Source of the DNA: Bordetella parapertussis
GTDB taxonomy: Bacteria > Pseudomonadota > Gammaproteobacteria > Burkholderiales > Burkholderiaceae_C
DNA: 8,801 nucleotides
Reading direction: 5' to 3'
Assembly: GCA_943328885.2 (NCBI GenBank)
Contig: CALQBT020000084.1
Location: 1-8,801 of the forward strand
The translations under genes were made by a program, and so were the position numbers. Of the stretch, positions 6,575-8,801 are shown piece after piece. The notes under the pieces are model-generated. The model did not search any database, was not told where the DNA came from, and was given only the letters and a program-made list of their open reading frames with translations. The number at the start of each line of letters is the position of its first letter. The first letter of the stretch is position 1.

Positions 6575-7902
6575 ACATGCATGCACATTCAACCTCTGAC
6601 GCTATAGCCATGCCGCTGCGCGATCGTTTGTCCTTGTTGTCAGGATCAGCGCTGCGCTTGACGGTGGGCTTGCTGCGCCACCTGCGGCCCAAGCCGCTGC
6701 GTATGGCCAACGGTCGCAACGAGGGGCCGCCCGATCTCGACGAGCTTTGGCGTGATTTCAACAAGAAGCTGTCCGGCTTGATTGGTGGCAAAGGTGGCGG
6801 GCAAACGCCGCCGCGTGAGCCTGGCAAGGAGGGCCCGTCGTTCCAGCCTGACATGAAGAACGCCGGTATCGGCATGAGCTTGATCGGCGTCGTGGCCTTG
6901 GTGGTCTGGGCAGGCAGCGGCTTCTTCATCGTGCAGGAAGGCCAACAATCGATCGTCACGACTTTCGGCCGCTACAGTTCCACGGTCGATGCTGGATTTC
7001 AATGGCGTTTGCCCTATCCGTTCCAAGCGCACGAAACCGTAGCGGTGACTCAGTTGCGTTCGGCCGAGATCGGTCGCAGTGCAGTGGCTCAGACCACGGG
7101 GCTGCGCGATTCGTCGATGTTGACGCAGGATGAGAACATCATCGACATCCGCTTCACGGTGCAATATCGGCTCAAGGATGCGAAGAACTTCCTGTTCGAG
7201 AACCGCGATCCTGACAAGGCTGTCGAGCAAGCCAGCGAGTCGGCGGTGCGCGAGATCGTTGGCAAGAGCAAGGTCGACTCGGTGCTGTACGAAGCGCGCG
7301 ATTCGATCGCCGCCGACCTGGTGAAGTCGATTCAGAGCCAGCTCGACCGGCTCAAGGCCGGCATCCTGGTGGTCAACGTCAATGTTCAGAACGTCCAGGT
7401 GCCTGATCAGGTGACGGCAGCCTTCAACGATGCGGTCAAGGCTGGCGCCGACCGAGACCGTTTCAAGAACGAAGGTCAGGCCTATGCCAGCGATGTGATC
7501 CCCAAGGCTCGGGGTACCGCTGCGCGCCTCAGAGAAGAGGCTGACGGCTATGGCCAGCGTGTGGTGGCCCAGGCTGAAGGCGATGCCCAGCGCTTCCGCT
7601 CGGTGCTGACCGAGTATCAAAAAGCCCCCGCGGTGACCCGTGACCGGATGTACATCGACACCATGCAGCAGGTCTATTCGAGCGTCAGCAAGGTGATGGT
7701 CGATGCCCGCAGCGGCAGCAACCTACTCTATTTGCCGCTCGACAAACTGATGCAGCAGGCCGGGCCTTCGGGCACTGTGCAGGTGGTGCCGCAGGCGCCG
7801 CCTTCGGCTGCATTGCCCACCGACACTGGCGCTGCCGGTGCCGCGGGTGCTGATGCCCGCTCGCGCGACGGTGGGCGCAGCCGCGACCGCGACAGCCGTT
7901 GA
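6571..7902 (+). CDS. hflK: HflK, SPFH-domain subunit of the FtsH-regulating HflKC complex
   Basis: HflK and HflC form a large inner-membrane assembly that surrounds the AAA protease FtsH and controls its access to substrates. The 443-residue product has a Gly/Pro-rich cytoplasmic region containing GPPDLDELWRDFNKKL (52-67), one transmembrane helix (about 98-121), and a periplasmic SPFH (band 7) domain from about 122 to 310. Typical HflK stretches are LTQDENIIDIRFTVQYRL (184-201) and a C-terminal block ending in NLLYLPLDKL (384-393). A helical Ala/Glu/Arg-rich segment (about 300-350) follows the SPFH domain. The tail (401-443) is Ala/Gly-rich and ends in alternating Arg, Asp and Ser. The ATG at 6571 overlaps the hflX stop (ATGA), which suggests coupling; ATG codons at 6577, 6610 and 6703 are alternatives, the last giving 399 residues and starting just before the conserved PPDLDE segment. 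hflC follows 40 bases later. Confidence 0.96.
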   Translation: MNMHAHSTSDAIAMPLRDRLSLLSGSALRLTVGLLRHLRPKPLRMANGRNEGPPDLDELWRDFNKKLSGLIGGKGGGQTPPREPGKEGPSFQPDMKNAGIGMSLIGVVALVVWAGSGFFIVQEGQQSIVTTFGRYSSTVDAGFQWRLPYPFQAHETVAVTQLRSAEIGRSAVAQTTGLRDSSMLTQDENIIDIRFTVQYRLKDAKNFLFENRDPDKAVEQASESAVREIVGKSKVDSVLYEARDSIAADLVKSIQSQLDRLKAGILVVNVNVQNVQVPDQVTAAFNDAVKAGADRDRFKNEGQAYASDVIPKARGTAARLREEADGYGQRVVAQAEGDAQRFRSVLTEYQKAPAVTRDRMYIDTMQQVYSSVSKVMVDARSGSNLLYLPLDKLMQQAGPSGTVQVVPQAPPSAALPTDTGAAGAAGADARSRDGGRSRDRDSR

Positions 7903-7942
7903 TTACCAGCCGAACCGGCCCCAACTCTTGAGTCATCACAAT

Positions 7943-8801
7943 ATGAATCGAATCGGACTGATCGTCGCCGGAGCACTGCTCGGACTGATGTTGCTGAGCT
8001 CGACGCTCTTTGTCGTCGACCAGCGTCAGCTGGCCGTGGTGTACGCGCTGGGCGAAATCAAGGAGGTGATCTCTGAACCCGGCCTGAAATTCAAGCTGCC
8101 GCCGCCTTTCCAGAACGTGGTCTTTCTGGACAAGCGGGTTCAGACGCTCGACAGCCCCGAGACCCGGCCGATCTTCACCGCCGAGAAAAAGAGCCTGGTG
8201 ATTGACTGGCTGGTCAAGTGGCGCATTGCCGAGCCGCGTCAGTTCATTCGCAACAACGGCACCGACATCCGCAACGTCGAGAGCCGGCTCAGTCCGGTGG
8301 TGCAGGCTGCCTTCAATGAGGAGATCACCAGGCGCACCGTGCGCGGCGTGCTCGCTGCCGAGCGCGACAAGGTGATGCAGGATGTGCGCAACCGTCTGGT
8401 CGACGAAGCCAAGGCCTTCGGCATCGAGATCGTCGATGTGCGCATCAAACGGGTCGACTTCGTCGCCGATATCACCGATTCGGTCTACCGCCGCATGGAG
8501 TCCGAGCGCAAGCAGGTTGCCAACGAGTTGCGCTCGCAAGGCGCTGCCGAGGGCGAAAAGATCCGCGCCGATGCCGACAAGCAGCGCGAGGTGATTATCG
8601 CCGAAGCCTACCGCGATGCCCAGAAGCTCAAGGGCACGGGCGATGCCAAGGCGTCTGCCTTGTATGCCGATGCCTTTGGACGCGATCAGCAGTTTGCGCA
8701 GTTCTACCGCAGCCTGGAGGCTTATCGCGCCAGCTTTCGCAGCAAGAATGACGTGATGGTGGTCGATCCTTCCAGCGACTTCTTCAAGGCCATGCGGGGC
8801 G
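7943..8801 (+). CDS. hflC: HflC, SPFH-domain subunit of the HflKC complex, 3' end cut by the window
   Basis: The frame is open from ATG 7943 to the right edge, 286 codons with no stop. The protein has a signal-anchor helix at about residues 4-26 (IVAGALLGLMLLSSTLFVV), then the SPFH domain from about 27 to 190, with HflC-typical blocks such as DIRNVESRLSPVVQ and GIEIVDVRIKRVDF. A long charged helix follows, including GAAEGEKIRADADKQREV and GDAKASALYADAFGRD, and the near-terminal block DVMVVDPSSDFFKAMRG. By comparison with the family only a short tail should be missing. HflC pairs with HflK in the inner membrane, with most of its mass in the periplasm, to regulate FtsH proteolysis. No strong Shine-Dalgarno sequence precedes the start, so translation may depend on ribosomes finishing hflK 40 bases upstream. 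It is distinguished from HflK by the N-terminal anchor without a cytoplasmic Gly/Pro region. Confidence 0.96.
   Translation, partial: MNRIGLIVAGALLGLMLLSSTLFVVDQRQLAVVYALGEIKEVISEPGLKFKLPPPFQNVVFLDKRVQTLDSPETRPIFTAEKKSLVIDWLVKWRIAEPRQFIRNNGTDIRNVESRLSPVVQAAFNEEITRRTVRGVLAAERDKVMQDVRNRLVDEAKAFGIEIVDVRIKRVDFVADITDSVYRRMESERKQVANELRSQGAAEGEKIRADADKQREVIIAEAYRDAQKLKGTGDAKASALYADAFGRDQQFAQFYRSLEAYRASFRSKNDVMVVDPSSDFFKAMRG

Noticed and set aside
7903..7942. Promoter or regulatory site between hflK and hflC
   Set aside because: The 40-base gap has no promoter-like boxes, hairpin or clear ribosome binding site; simple co-transcription explains it.
1..8801. Novel defence, mobile or biosynthetic system hidden in the window
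   Set aside because: Every long stretch is accounted for by nine conserved housekeeping genes in a known order. No CRISPR-like repeats, transposase, integrase, tRNA or unexplained gene was seen.

Overview
This window is a conserved housekeeping locus from a GC-rich Gram-negative bacterium, most likely a betaproteobacterium of the order Burkholderiales. The assignment rests on three things: the high-GC, GC3-biased coding style; the gene order ispG–hisS–yfgM–bamB–der–hfq–hflX–hflK–hflC; and betaproteobacterial-looking protein details such as a short Hfq tail, NKAE in the first Der G domain, and RGGPGE in HflX. I cannot name a genus from sequence reading alone.

All nine genes lie on the + strand and fill the window almost completely. 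Positions 1-313 hold the 3' end of ispG (isoprenoid synthesis, MEP pathway). Next come hisS (histidyl-tRNA synthetase), yfgM (Sec-translocon ancillary protein), bamB (outer-membrane lipoprotein of the BAM complex) and der (double-GTPase ribosome assembly factor). The only sizeable internal gap follows der (4894-5057, 164 bases). It contains a long imperfect inverted repeat, a weak promoter candidate and a small direct repeat next to the hfq ribosome binding site. Then come hfq (RNA chaperone, GTG start), hflX (ribosome-splitting GTPase), hflK and hflC (SPFH membrane complex that controls the FtsH protease). hflC runs off the right edge. Established betaproteobacterial synteny would put hisZ and purA beyond it, but that is not visible here.

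The genes are tightly packed. The yfgM stop overlaps the bamB start (TGATG), the hflX stop overlaps the likely hflK start (ATGA), and most other gaps are 40-80 bases, so co-transcription with some translational coupling is likely. The first block (translation plus envelope biogenesis) and the second block (RNA chaperone, stress GTPase, protease control) are two separate clusters in E. coli and are joined end to end here.

I looked for an undescribed system and do not see one: there are no mobile elements, CRISPR arrays, RNA genes or unknown genes. The best second looks are the der–hfq intergenic structure, the hfq leader repeat, two compact hairpins between genes, start-site questions in hflX and hflK, and a few non-consensus residues in conserved motifs.
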